This document shows, piece after piece, positions 1-8,179 of a stretch of DNA of 19,874 bases. The position numbers were made by a program, and so were the translations under genes. Under the pieces are notes generated by a model that ran no database searches, was not told where the DNA came from, and worked only from the letters and a program-made list of their open reading frames with translations. The DNA is taken from positions 1 through 19,874 of the forward strand of contig CAAGGT010000254.1 in the NCBI GenBank assembly GCA_900769465.1. Reading direction: 5' to 3'. Positions within the stretch are counted from its first letter, which is position 1; the number at the start of each line of letters is the position of its first letter. Source of the stretch: Bacteroidaceae bacterium. GTDB taxonomy: Bacteria > Bacteroidota > Bacteroidia > Bacteroidales > Bacteroidaceae.

Positions 1-1095
1 TACAATGCATTCTCTAATTGTACTGGAATAACAACCGTAAAAATCGGTAACTCTGTTACAGAAATCGGCAACAGTGCTTTCAATGGCTGTACACTGCTTG
101 AAAATGTAACTTTGGGAGAGGAGCTTATTTCAATAGGAAGTTCTGCTTTCAGAAATTGTACAAGCCTTACAAGCATAGACATACCTTCTAATGTATTATA
201 TATCTATTCTAGTGCATTTGAAAATTGCAAAGCTTTAAAATACGTAACTATGGGCGATGCTCTAAAGGAAATAAACTCTTACGCTTTTCAATATTGCACA
301 GAACTTACAAGTATCACTTTACCAAATAGCATTGAAACTATTTACAACCACGCTTTTGATGGTTGCAAGAAACTTGAAAATGTGACTATAGGAGAAAGCA
401 TAGGTGAAATCAGTTATAATGCATTCAGCAACTGCGCTATAAAGAATGTATACTGCTATGCCACAAATGTACCAAAAACAGGCAACAGCGCATTTACCAA
501 CATCAGCAATGCTACACTGTATGTACCTGAGAGCGCAATCGAGAAATACCGAAATGCAAATATATGGAAGAACTTCGGCTCTATAAAGAACCTTGAGGGT
601 GAAGATGTAACCATCAAGCAATGCGCGACACCTGTACTGCGTTATTCTAACGGCAAATTGAGCATTGAGTGCGAAACCCCAAATGCAGAATTTGTAACAA
701 AGATTTCGGACAGGGATGTAACGACACATTTCGGCAATGAAATTGACCTTACAGTAACATACAACATCACCGTATATGCAACAGCAGTAGGTATGAGCAA
801 GTCTGAAACTGTAACGGCATCACTTTGTTGGGTAGATGCAACGCCAGAGATGGAAGATATTACAGATATCACAGAAATAAAAAGTGCTCCTGTACTTGTA
901 AGCAGTCGCAATGGTTCTGTATATGTAAACGGAGAACTCAACGGCACATTGGTAAATGCATTTACAACTGACGGAGTGTCTATTGGAACTGCAACAATTG
1001 AGAATGGTGAAGCTGCCATCGCTACCGGAGCCAACAGAGGCGACATCATCATTGTAAGAATTGGTGAAAAAGCAATGAAGGTCATTGTGAAATAA
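1..1095 (+). CDS. BspA-like leucine-rich repeat secreted protein (5' truncated)
   Basis: The reading frame is open from base 1 to the TAA at 1093-1095, so only the last 364 codons are in the window. The first ~160 residues are LRR_5 repeats of about 23 residues built on a pattern like SAFxNCxxLxxIxLPxSIxxI, as in BspA/Treponema-type surface proteins. A short beta-rich domain follows (about residues 205-280, starting CATPVLRYSNGKLSIEC and ending TASLCWVD), common in Prevotella/Bacteroides LRR proteins. The C-terminal ~75 residues end GDIIIVRIGEKAMKVIVK, which resembles a Por-type sorting or adhesin tail. Probable role is surface adhesion or host interaction; this is family knowledge, not shown here. 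The gene looks more AT-rich than its neighbours (codons such as ACA, AAT, GTA), consistent with an accessory gene. The N-terminus and signal peptide lie outside the window. Confidence 0.85.
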   Translation, partial: YNAFSNCTGITTVKIGNSVTEIGNSAFNGCTLLENVTLGEELISIGSSAFRNCTSLTSIDIPSNVLYIYSSAFENCKALKYVTMGDALKEINSYAFQYCTELTSITLPNSIETIYNHAFDGCKKLENVTIGESIGEISYNAFSNCAIKNVYCYATNVPKTGNSAFTNISNATLYVPESAIEKYRNANIWKNFGSIKNLEGEDVTIKQCATPVLRYSNGKLSIECETPNAEFVTKISDRDVTTHFGNEIDLTVTYNITVYATAVGMSKSETVTASLCWVDATPEMEDITDITEIKSAPVLVSSRNGSVYVNGELNGTLVNAFTTDGVSIGTATIENGEAAIATGANRGDIIIVRIGEKAMKVIVK

Positions 1096-1110
1096 ACACG
1101 ATAGACTGCA

Positions 1111-1156
1111 TAATATAACAGCAGGATGGCTATTTAGCCATCCTGCTGTTATATTA
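1111..1156. terminator. Bidirectional terminator between the LRR gene and fmt
   Basis: This is a perfect inverted repeat: 22-base arms at 1111-1132 and 1135-1156 around a two-base centre. The core is GCAGGATGGC / GCCATCCTGC with AT-rich flanks, giving a T-rich tail on either strand. It lies between two convergent genes (stops at 1095 on plus and 1199 on minus), so it can serve both. Confidence 0.85.
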
Positions 1157-1198
1157 TATGTATAGAGATAGAGATTATCGGTATCAACTCCTTTTGAA

Positions 1199-2179
1199 TT
1201 ACTTCATACACATTCCATCTATTGAAAAACCACGAAGCAGGTCGGCTGCCGGCATACGTTTCTTACCGGCAAGCTGTACTTCGTCAAGTTGGATATATCC
1301 ACCGTTTACAGCAACCTTGATATAGGTCTTACAGTCGGTGAGGAGTGTTCCCGCAACCTTGCCGTGCTGTGCATATTCCCTTGTCACGGCATAAACTTTA
1401 AGAACAATAGCCTCATCGTTTCCATTTACGAGTTCACACCACGCTGCCGGATATGGCGACATACCGCGTACAAAGTTATATATGCCATCCACGCTACCCT
1501 GCCAATTTATGCGGCAAGTATCACGGAAAATCTTTGGCGCAGGGCGCAACTCACCGGCAGTGATTTTATCCTGGGCAACAGCTTCGACAGAACCGCCAAC
1601 GATAGCCTCAACAGTACGCAGAACCGTTTCACCGCCCTGGAGCATCAGTTTGTCGTGCAATGTTCCGGCATTGTCACTCTCATCGATGGCAACGACATCA
1701 CGGAAGATGACATCACCTGTATCAATCTCGTGTTTAAGGAAGAATGTAGTGACACCGGTCTCCTTGTCGCCGTTTATTATAGCCCAATTGATGGGGGCCG
1801 CACCACGATATTGTGGCAGCAACGAGGCGTGCAGATTGAATGTTCCCAAACGGGGCATATTCCAAACGCTCTCGGGGAGCATACGGAAAGCTACGACAAT
1901 CTGCAAATCGGCACCCCACGCACGCAAAGCATCCTGGAAGGCCTCATCCTTGAGCGATTCGGGTTGCAGCACCGGCAGCCCCTGTTCCACAGCATACTGT
2001 TTAACAGGACTCATCAGAAGCTGGTTTCCGCGTTTGTTGATCATCTTGTCGGGCATTGTCACAACACCAACAATCTCATACCCGCAACTGTCGCAGGAGC
2101 GTTGCATTTCCAACAGCCTGCGTAAAGGCTCAACCGCAAAATCGGGTGTACCTAGATATACTATTCTCAATTTCTGCAT
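1199..2179 (-). CDS. fmt: Methionyl-tRNA formyltransferase
   Basis: Transfers a formyl group from 10-formyl-tetrahydrofolate to Met-tRNA(fMet) so that it can initiate translation in the cytoplasm. The 326-residue product has the normal family length. The N-terminal formyltransferase fold begins LRIVYLGTPDFAV, and the active-site segment HASLLPQYRGAAPI spans residues 117-130. N115, H117 and D153 match the catalytic Asn/His/Asp triad of the Escherichia coli enzyme. The C-terminal tRNA-binding domain follows from about residue 210. I chose the ATG at 2179, two bases after the upstream clc stop; an in-frame TTG two codons earlier (2185) would overlap clc and is less likely. It is the last gene of the minus-strand operon. 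Confidence 0.95.
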   Translation of the reverse strand: MQKLRIVYLGTPDFAVEPLRRLLEMQRSCDSCGYEIVGVVTMPDKMINKRGNQLLMSPVKQYAVEQGLPVLQPESLKDEAFQDALRAWGADLQIVVAFRMLPESVWNMPRLGTFNLHASLLPQYRGAAPINWAIINGDKETGVTTFFLKHEIDTGDVIFRDVVAIDESDNAGTLHDKLMLQGGETVLRTVEAIVGGSVEAVAQDKITAGELRPAPKIFRDTCRINWQGSVDGIYNFVRGMSPYPAAWCELVNGNDEAIVLKVYAVTREYAQHGKVAGTLLTDCKTYIKVAVNGGYIQLDEVQLAGKKRMPAADLLRGFSIDGMCMK

Positions 2180-2181
2180 AA

Positions 2182-3975
2182 TCAATCAGATGTAAATTCC
2201 AACAACGTATTACGATAGGCCGTAAAGATGGCCGACTTGGATATAAAACCTATATATTCACCTGTCACATCCTCAACCGGCAAGTTCCAGGCACCCGTCT
2301 CCTCAAACTTGTGCATCACCACCTCCATAGGCTCTTCTATACTCAAGCGTTCGGGCACCTCACGCATAAGCGATGCTACAGAATAACGGTGATACAGCTC
2401 CTGACGGAACATCATGTGCCTGATATCATCGAGATAGATGACTCCTACAAGACGTTTGGCTGCATTGAGTACCGGAAATATATTTCGTTTTGTCTTTGCC
2501 ACCACAGATGTCAATGCACCCAGGTCCATCTCGGGGCTCACAGTCATGAAATTCTTCTCAACCACATCGGCAACCTTCAATGTCGTAAGCACTGCCTGGT
2601 CCTTGTGGTGGGTGATAAGTTCTCCACGTTGGGCGAGACGCACAGCATAGATATTGTTGCTGTCAAAGAGCCTTACAGTGAGGAACGACGAAACAGAGAC
2701 CATCATCAACGGCAAGAAGAGGTCGTAGCCGCCTGTCAGTTCGGCAATGAGGAAGACACCGGTCAGCGGCGCATGGAACACACCCGACATCAATGCCGCC
2801 ATACCAAAGAGTGCGAAGTTCTCTTCAATAACCATAACACCGAAGCCGGTCAGATTGCATAGACTCGCAAAGAGGTAACCTGTCACACAACCCAAGAAAA
2901 GGCTTGGAGCAAATATACCGCCACAACCGCCGGCACAGTTTGTCACCGTTGATGCAAAAGCCTTGAACACAACAAGCAGAAACATAAAGAGCAGCAACAG
3001 GTGCGACTGGTCGAAAAAGAGCGATTTTTCAAGGATCATCTGCGATGTCTCGGATGAACCGTCAATCAACTGCTTGATTGTTTCATATCCCTCACCATAC
3101 AATGGTGGGAAAAGGAATATCAGCACACTAAGGACACTGCCGCCTATCAGCAGTCTTACATATGGATTCTTGAAGCGTTTGAAAAAGCCCTCTATTGTGA
3201 CAGTAACCTTGGTGAAATAGAGCGAAACCAGACCGCAGACGATGCCAAGCAACAATACATAAGGAACGCGCGCGAGGTCAAAAGCCTCGGCCATATTGAA
3301 TTTGAACATTGTTTCCGTTCCCATAAGCATATATGAGAGCGTAGCCGCCGTAACGCTTGATATAAGAAGCGGCAAAAGGGATGACATTGTAAGGTCAATC
3401 ATCAGCACCTCAATGACAAACACAAGGCCTGTAATCGGCGCCTTGAATATACCAGAAACCGCACCGGCAGCACCGCAACCTATCAACAGCAGCATCACCT
3501 TCTTCTCCATCTTGAACAGGCTGCCAAGATTGGAACCTATGGCAGAGCCGGTCATCACAATTGGCGACTCCGCACCCACAGAACCACCGAATCCGATGGT
3601 TATTCCGCTGGCTATCAATGACGACCAGGTATTATGACGTCGTATCTTGCCCTTACGGCACGAGATTGCATAGAGTACTTTTGTCACACCGTGGCTTATG
3701 TCATCGCGCACCACCTTGCGTATAAAAAGCCCCGTAATAAAAATACCTATTACAGGAAAAACCAGATAGAGCCAGTTGAATGTGTGTGCATCAAAGCCAC
3801 CTGTGAGCAGATGCTGGATAAAGTGTATAAGATGATGCAAGAGATATGCAGCAAGGGCAGAAAGCACACCCACGGCAAGACTCAACATAAGCACAAACTG
3901 CTTATGCGAAATGTGTTTCTCACGCCAACTGTTAAAGCGGTCTATGAGGTCCGGTTCTTTCTTCTCATCCGTCAT
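2182..3975 (-). CDS. ClC-family chloride channel/antiporter with C-terminal CBS pair
   Basis: A 597-residue membrane protein with the voltage-gated ClC fold (about residues 25-450) followed by two cytoplasmic CBS domains (about 468-525 and 535-590) that usually sense nucleotides. The anion-pathway motifs are GGSVGAESP at 130-138 with gating glutamate E136, GIFKAPITG at 175-183, GGIFAPSLFLG at 352-362, and the pore tyrosine in NNIYAVRL (Y443). The inner proton-glutamate position (E203 of ClC-ec1) aligns with V190, next to E189; valine is what eukaryotic ClC channels carry there. The first selectivity motif is also altered, reading SHGVTKVLYAI where GHGVPEVMYAI is common. Whether it is a channel or a proton-coupled exchanger is therefore open. 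Its ATG overlaps the tsaC stop by ATGA (3972-3975), suggesting translational coupling. Confidence 0.93.
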   Translation of the reverse strand: MTDEKKEPDLIDRFNSWREKHISHKQFVLMLSLAVGVLSALAAYLLHHLIHFIQHLLTGGFDAHTFNWLYLVFPVIGIFITGLFIRKVVRDDISHGVTKVLYAISCRKGKIRRHNTWSSLIASGITIGFGGSVGAESPIVMTGSAIGSNLGSLFKMEKKVMLLLIGCGAAGAVSGIFKAPITGLVFVIEVLMIDLTMSSLLPLLISSVTAATLSYMLMGTETMFKFNMAEAFDLARVPYVLLLGIVCGLVSLYFTKVTVTIEGFFKRFKNPYVRLLIGGSVLSVLIFLFPPLYGEGYETIKQLIDGSSETSQMILEKSLFFDQSHLLLLFMFLLVVFKAFASTVTNCAGGCGGIFAPSLFLGCVTGYLFASLCNLTGFGVMVIEENFALFGMAALMSGVFHAPLTGVFLIAELTGGYDLFLPLMMVSVSSFLTVRLFDSNNIYAVRLAQRGELITHHKDQAVLTTLKVADVVEKNFMTVSPEMDLGALTSVVAKTKRNIFPVLNAAKRLVGVIYLDDIRHMMFRQELYHRYSVASLMREVPERLSIEEPMEVVMHKFEETGAWNLPVEDVTGEYIGFISKSAIFTAYRNTLLEFTSD

Positions 3976-4544
3976 TGTCTGATGATGGTTACTGTTCCGT
4001 TTTCTGTAAGTTTGATAATACTCGATGACTTTGCCTTGCCCTTCTCAAGCTGTTTGTAACCGACTACATAATCAACAGCATTTATAATCTCGGGGCTGAT
4101 TTCACTGAAGTTGTTGGGTGTATCTTCGCCACTGATATTGGCTGATGTGGAAACCACAGCCTTTTGGAAACGATAGCAAAGTTCCTTTGAGAACATCTCG
4201 TTTGTAACTCTTATTCCCACACTGCCATCCTCGGCAATAAGATTGGGAGCAAGGTTACGCGCACCGTCATATATGATTGTCAAAGGCTTGTCACTCAATT
4301 CTATCAAGTCCCACGCAACTGATGGCACATTGCCCACATAGCGTGCAAGACGGTCGGCACTGTCAACAAGCAGAAGCAGAGCCTTGCTGTCGCAACGCTT
4401 CTTAATCTCAAAAACCTTTTTCACAGCCTCGGCATTCGTTGCATCGCAACCAATACCCCATACAGTATCGGTCGGGTAAAGTATCACACCACCCTGTCGC
4501 ATCACCTCGATACATTTTTTTACTTCATCGGCAATTGTACCCAT
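3972..4544 (-). CDS. tsaC: L-threonylcarbamoyladenylate synthase (YrdC/TsaC domain)
   Basis: Makes threonylcarbamoyl-AMP from threonine, bicarbonate and ATP, the first step of t6A modification at position 37 of ANN-decoding tRNAs. The YrdC signature reads PTDTVWGIGC at residues 24-33, then KKRCDSKAL at 48-56 (KxR-type nucleotide site) and STSAN at 132-136. At 190 residues it is the short TsaC form, without the extra C-terminal Sua5 domain. The frame is open upstream into prfC, but those residues come from the other frame of prfC and look nothing like the family. I therefore start at the ATG at 4544, 13 bases after the prfC stop. It overlaps clc downstream by four bases. Confidence 0.92.
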   Translation of the reverse strand: MGTIADEVKKCIEVMRQGGVILYPTDTVWGIGCDATNAEAVKKVFEIKKRCDSKALLLLVDSADRLARYVGNVPSVAWDLIELSDKPLTIIYDGARNLAPNLIAEDGSVGIRVTNEMFSKELCYRFQKAVVSTSANISGEDTPNNFSEISPEIINAVDYVVGYKQLEKGKAKSSSIIKLTENGTVTIIRQ

Positions 4545-4557
4545 ACCCAAAGTTTTT

Positions 4558-6135
4558 TTAGAATTCGCTTGTAAAGTGGAAACGTATTGATTTGAAATCA
4601 TTCTGCGCCATCTGCAGCACATAACCGCTATCGGCAAGGAAGACATCACGTCCCTCAATGTCCTTTGCCATATACTGGTATTTGCGTTTCTTGAACGCCT
4701 CGAGTTCCGCAGCATCGTCACTCTCAATCCAGCAAGCCTTGTACAGGCTCACAGGCTCCCAACGACACTTGGCATTGTATTCATTCTCCAGACGGTACTG
4801 GATAACCTCGAACTGCAACTGTCCTACTGTACCGATGAGTTTGCGGCCATTATGCTGGTTCACGAACAGCTGTGCAACACCCTCACCCATAAGTTGGTCT
4901 ATACCCTTTGCAAGTTGCTTGGTCTTCATCGGGTCGGCATTCTCGATATACTTGAACATCTCGGGCGAGAAACTCGGCAAGCCCTTGAAATGGAGAATCT
5001 CGCCCTCGGTGAGCGTATCGCCAATCTTGAAGTTGCCGGTATCGGGCAGACCGATGATATCACCGGGATAGGCCTCCTCAATGGTACTCTTGCGCTGCGC
5101 CATAAACTGTGTGGGCGACGAGAAACGCAGTTCCTTGCCAAGACGAATGTGGCGATAGGGAGTATTGCGCACGAACTTGCCCGAGCATATTTTGCAGAAC
5201 GCGACACAAGAACGATGGTTGGGGTCGATATTTGCCGTTATCTTGAAGATGAAGCCTGTGAACTTTGAATCCTCGGGGTTTACCACACGCTCCAGAGCCT
5301 GCACGGGGCGTGGACTTGGAGCAATCTTCACAAAGCAGTCGAGCAGTTCCTGGACACCGAAATTGTTGAGTGCCGAACCGAAGAACACCGGAGCCACCTT
5401 TGCATCAAGATAGTCCTGAACATTGAATTCCGGATATACACCCTCAACAAGTTCCAGGTCGGAACGCAGTTTGAAAGCCAAATCCTCGCCAATATTCCTG
5501 TCAAGTTCTTCGCTGTCGACATCGACCTCAACCTTTTCGGTAACACGCTGCTTGTTTGGGGTGAAGAGATCAAGTTTCTGCTCATATATGTTATACACGC
5601 CTTTGAAACGAGAGCCCTGGTCAATTGGCCAACTGAGCGGACGTACGGCTATCTGCAATTCGCTTTCAAGTTCATCAAGCAATTCGAACGGATCACGTCC
5701 CTCGCGGTCCATCTTGTTCACATAGACAATAACAGGAGTGTTTCTCATGCGGCACACCGACATGAGTTTACGTGTCTGTGTCTCAACACCCTTTGCGCTG
5801 TCCACCACGATTATTACACTGTCTACCGCCGTAAGGGTGCGGAATGTATCCTCGGCAAAATCCTGGTGGCCCGGGGTATCAAGGATATTTATCTTGTAGC
5901 CCTCATAGTCGAATTCCATCACAGAAGTTGTCACCGAAATACCACGCTGCTTCTCAATCTCCATCCAGTCCGATGTGGCGGTCTTCTTTATCTTATTGGA
6001 CTTTACAGCACCGGCAACCTGTATCTGACCACCGAAAAGCAAGAGTTTCTCGGTGAGTGTTGTCTTACCGGCATCGGGGTGCGATATGATCGCAAATGTT
6101 CTTCTACGTCCTATTTCTTCCTGTATATTACTCAT
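4558..6135 (-). CDS. prfC: Peptide chain release factor 3
   Basis: A ribosome-associated GTPase that removes RF1/RF2 after peptide release. The 525-residue length is standard. The GTPase motifs are all present: G1 SHPDAGKTT at residues 18-26, G2 RGIS at 64-67, G3 DTPGH at 86-90, and G4 NKMD at 140-143. The N-terminal region also carries the RF3-type run KIKKTATSDWMEIEKQRG. Domains II and III follow to the C-terminus. The ATG at 6135 gives the usual start MSNIQEEIGRRRTFAIISHPDAGK. It lies 25 bases after the DUF4924 stop and 13 bases before tsaC, inside the operon. Proteins of this type can be confused with tetracycline-resistance-like GTPases, but the motif spacing and length fit RF3. Confidence 0.96.
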   Translation of the reverse strand: MSNIQEEIGRRRTFAIISHPDAGKTTLTEKLLLFGGQIQVAGAVKSNKIKKTATSDWMEIEKQRGISVTTSVMEFDYEGYKINILDTPGHQDFAEDTFRTLTAVDSVIIVVDSAKGVETQTRKLMSVCRMRNTPVIVYVNKMDREGRDPFELLDELESELQIAVRPLSWPIDQGSRFKGVYNIYEQKLDLFTPNKQRVTEKVEVDVDSEELDRNIGEDLAFKLRSDLELVEGVYPEFNVQDYLDAKVAPVFFGSALNNFGVQELLDCFVKIAPSPRPVQALERVVNPEDSKFTGFIFKITANIDPNHRSCVAFCKICSGKFVRNTPYRHIRLGKELRFSSPTQFMAQRKSTIEEAYPGDIIGLPDTGNFKIGDTLTEGEILHFKGLPSFSPEMFKYIENADPMKTKQLAKGIDQLMGEGVAQLFVNQHNGRKLIGTVGQLQFEVIQYRLENEYNAKCRWEPVSLYKACWIESDDAAELEAFKKRKYQYMAKDIEGRDVFLADSGYVLQMAQNDFKSIRFHFTSEF

Positions 6136-6160
6136 TTTTAATTAAGTTTTTCGCATTTTA

Positions 6161-6715
6161 TTATTCTTCACTCTCAAGATCGAGCTTTCCTTCCTCTTCT
6201 TCCTTGAAATAGAGCGAAAGCATAGATATGAACTTGCCTATCTCGGCCGTAGCCTTCAATGTCTCTTCGTTCAATTCACGCCTCTGCAGCTTCATCATCC
6301 AAACCATATAAAGCGCATCGAAGCAGTTCTCGAGTTCACTCTTTGCACGCCCCTCGCTCTTGGTCCTGAATTCCACAATGAATGGCAGGGCCTTGTAATA
6401 GGCTGCCGAATAGAACGGGACTTTAGGCGAACGCAACAGGCGTTGGTGCAGGTCGGTGAGGTTTATTATTACATTCTTGTTTATCTGCAGATGTCCATTC
6501 TCCTTGACACCCTCCTGGTGCATCATATCTATAAGGTCGGCATACCACGCAAGCAACTCATCCGATTGCTCCTGAGGCAAGGCATAAGTCCCTACGATAT
6601 TCTCTTTCACTTTGTCGAGCGACAATTCATTGGCACGCAGCAAATCCTCGACCTGCCACATATATAGCAGATACTCCGCTATATTTTTTTTTCGAAGTTC
6701 CCTTGAAACAAGCAA
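6161..6715 (-). CDS. DUF4924 family protein
   Basis: About 184 residues, soluble and helical, of unknown function; the family is, as far as I know, restricted to Bacteroidota. Recognition rests on the N-terminal run ELRKKNIAEYLLYMWQVEDL, typical of DUF4924, and on the acidic C-terminus ending EGKLDLESEE. No catalytic motif is visible. The start is not clear. The frame remains open into the upstream transporter gene (ATG at 6772), but family resemblance begins only at RELRKKN, so I place the start at the TTG at 6715, about 13 bases after the transporter stop. A run of nine A residues encodes the KKN codons 8-10 after that TTG, so a sequencing or slippage error there would change the frame. It sits between a LysE-type transporter and prfC. 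Confidence 0.75.
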   Translation of the reverse strand: MLVSRELRKKNIAEYLLYMWQVEDLLRANELSLDKVKENIVGTYALPQEQSDELLAWYADLIDMMHQEGVKENGHLQINKNVIINLTDLHQRLLRSPKVPFYSAAYYKALPFIVEFRTKSEGRAKSELENCFDALYMVWMMKLQRRELNEETLKATAEIGKFISMLSLYFKEEEEGKLDLESEE

Positions 6716-6728
6716 AACAAAAAAGATT

Positions 6729-7400
6729 TTAATGTAACGACAATGTACCTGTTGCAATGAGTATAGCTCCAACCAATGAGCCTATCATCACTGCACCGCC
6801 AATCACCCTGTTGATTATCCATATCCCCCGCACATCGAAGTGGGTCCTCAACTTGTTCACTACAAATGTTATAAAGAGCCACCATAGCATTGCACCGCCA
6901 AAGATGGACATATAGCCCACGAACTGGAAGAACAACGGTTCCTCGGTCATTACAAAATTGAGCGGGGTGAAAAGAGCCAGGAACAGGAGTATTATCATAG
7001 GGTTGGCAAGAGTTATGAAGAATCCCGTGGCGCCGTTGCGCAGCAGGCTACTCTTGTTGTGACTGACATTCCTTGTATTCTGCACCGGATTGGTGCGGTA
7101 CGTATGCACGCCGAAGATGAACATTATTACAGCACCTATAAGCTGCATCCAATATATCGTGGTGGGGTTACTTATCACATCATACAGGAGACTGAGTCCA
7201 TAGCCTGTGAGCAGAGCATAGAGTATATCACTCAACGCAGCTCCCACACCTGTAATCAGGCCATATATGCGTCCCTTGTTCAATGTACGCTGAACACACA
7301 GAACACCTACGGGCCCCATTGGAGCGGACGCTATAATACCAATAATAGCCCCCTTCACAATAATCTCCAACAAAACAACCTGTGACAACAAATCATTCAT
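6729..7400 (-). CDS. LysE/RhtB-family amino-acid exporter
   Basis: A 223-residue inner-membrane protein with about six hydrophobic helices. The family signature is in the first helix and loop: SAPMGPVGVLCVQRTLNKGR at residues 25-44, then GLITGVGAALSDILYAL, as in LysE/RhtB translocators that export amino acids or related small molecules. The substrate cannot be read from sequence. A second conserved stretch, NGATGFFITLANPMIILLF, starts the C-terminal half. The frame extends 21 codons upstream, but that part is low-complexity and contains a likely promoter, so I use the ATG at 7400 (MNDLLSQVVLLEI). It is the first gene of the minus-strand operon that runs to fmt. Confidence 0.88.
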   Translation of the reverse strand: MNDLLSQVVLLEIIVKGAIIGIIASAPMGPVGVLCVQRTLNKGRIYGLITGVGAALSDILYALLTGYGLSLLYDVISNPTTIYWMQLIGAVIMFIFGVHTYRTNPVQNTRNVSHNKSSLLRNGATGFFITLANPMIILLFLALFTPLNFVMTEEPLFFQFVGYMSIFGGAMLWWLFITFVVNKLRTHFDVRGIWIINRVIGGAVMIGSLVGAILIATGTLSLH

Positions 7401-7403
7401 ACT

Positions 7404-7414
7404 GCAAAGTTGAC
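7404..7414 (-). promoter_or_regulatory. Possible -7 element of the LysE-to-fmt operon
   Basis: On the minus strand the sequence CAACTTTGCAGT runs straight into the ATG at 7400. CAACTTTG differs from the Bacteroidota -7 consensus TAnnTTTG at one base. I find no clear TTG at the -33 position. If it is real, the transcript would be nearly leaderless. Confidence 0.35.
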
Positions 7415-7525
7415 ATTTTTTTATTGAAAAACATACTTTATTGCCGTATTTTTTCACATTCACGACAAAAAAGGTGACATCAGTTCAAAAAGATAAATGA
7501 AACAGCCACAGAAACGCACTCTACT

Positions 7526-8068
7526 TCACTTGACAAGTGCAGTCCCGGCACTCCCCTGCCGTTTTTTCAGCAGTACGGACATCACAATGTCCGAAAGCCC
7601 GGAGAGTGCAGCCACAATACCGAACAGGAACGAAAAAGTCTCCAGTACAGCGAACGTAGAGACAAACAGCACTATAGAGGCGACTACAAGCATAAGCGGG
7701 AAGAGATACATCCACAACGACACGGCACACACCCTCTGCGCCATAGCAAGCAGGGCCATACGGAACACCGCGAACAGAAGCAGCAACAAAGCCAACACCT
7801 TCACCAGAAGAGTCACGAAGCCCGCGGGGGACACCAGCATCCATACGCCAAAAGCCATACTGCCCAAATCGACAAGTGTGACAAGCACCTTGGGGAACAC
7901 GCCGCCTGTCCAATGCGAGAAATAGACATTCACAAGTGACACCAATGCAGGCAGCAGGAATGCCACGCCCAGCAAACGGATAAACAGGTTTACAAGATTT
8001 TCACTCCAGAACATCAGCAACACACCTATCAGCATTACCGCAATACCGCGAATCACACTATTAGCCAT
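7526..8068 (-). CDS. DUF308 (HdeD-like) integral membrane protein
   Basis: A 180-residue protein made of about six hydrophobic helices with very short loops, e.g. GIAVMLIGVLLMFW near the N-terminus and LMLVVASIVLFVSTFAV near residue 125-141. The repeated paired-helix pattern and the glycines near helix ends fit the DUF308 family, which includes the acid-resistance membrane protein HdeD. Function in Bacteroidales is not known, and HdeD-like acid resistance is only a family association. The ATG at 8068 opens the frame. The gene is flanked by 125 and 111 bases of noncoding DNA, so it is probably its own transcription unit. A short dyad (CACTTGACAAGTG) covers its stop codon. Confidence 0.8.
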   Translation of the reverse strand: MANSVIRGIAVMLIGVLLMFWSENLVNLFIRLLGVAFLLPALVSLVNVYFSHWTGGVFPKVLVTLVDLGSMAFGVWMLVSPAGFVTLLVKVLALLLLLFAVFRMALLAMAQRVCAVSLWMYLFPLMLVVASIVLFVSTFAVLETFSFLFGIVAALSGLSDIVMSVLLKKRQGSAGTALVK

Positions 8069-8179
8069 ACCAAATACATTTCAATTATATTCAAAAAAGT
8101 CCTTTTCCGACACTCACGACACAAAAAGGGAAAACAATAAAACGGCAACGACAACGAATATGTTGGGAAAACGGATACA

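Noticed and set aside
1..450. Direct repeats in the LRR gene considered as a CRISPR-like or other DNA repeat
   Set aside because: They are coding leucine-rich repeats, in frame and diverged at DNA level, with no regular spacers.
1289..2195. Long plus-strand frames opposite fmt
   Set aside because: They lie fully antisense to a clearly conserved gene, have no family similarity that I recognise, and have low-quality composition.
2311..2862. 183-codon plus-strand frame opposite clc
   Set aside because: Histidine- and cysteine-rich nonsense-like translation; shadow of the CBS/ClC coding strand.
3634..4059. 141-codon plus-strand frame across the clc start and tsaC end
   Set aside because: Antisense to two confident genes and shows no domain.
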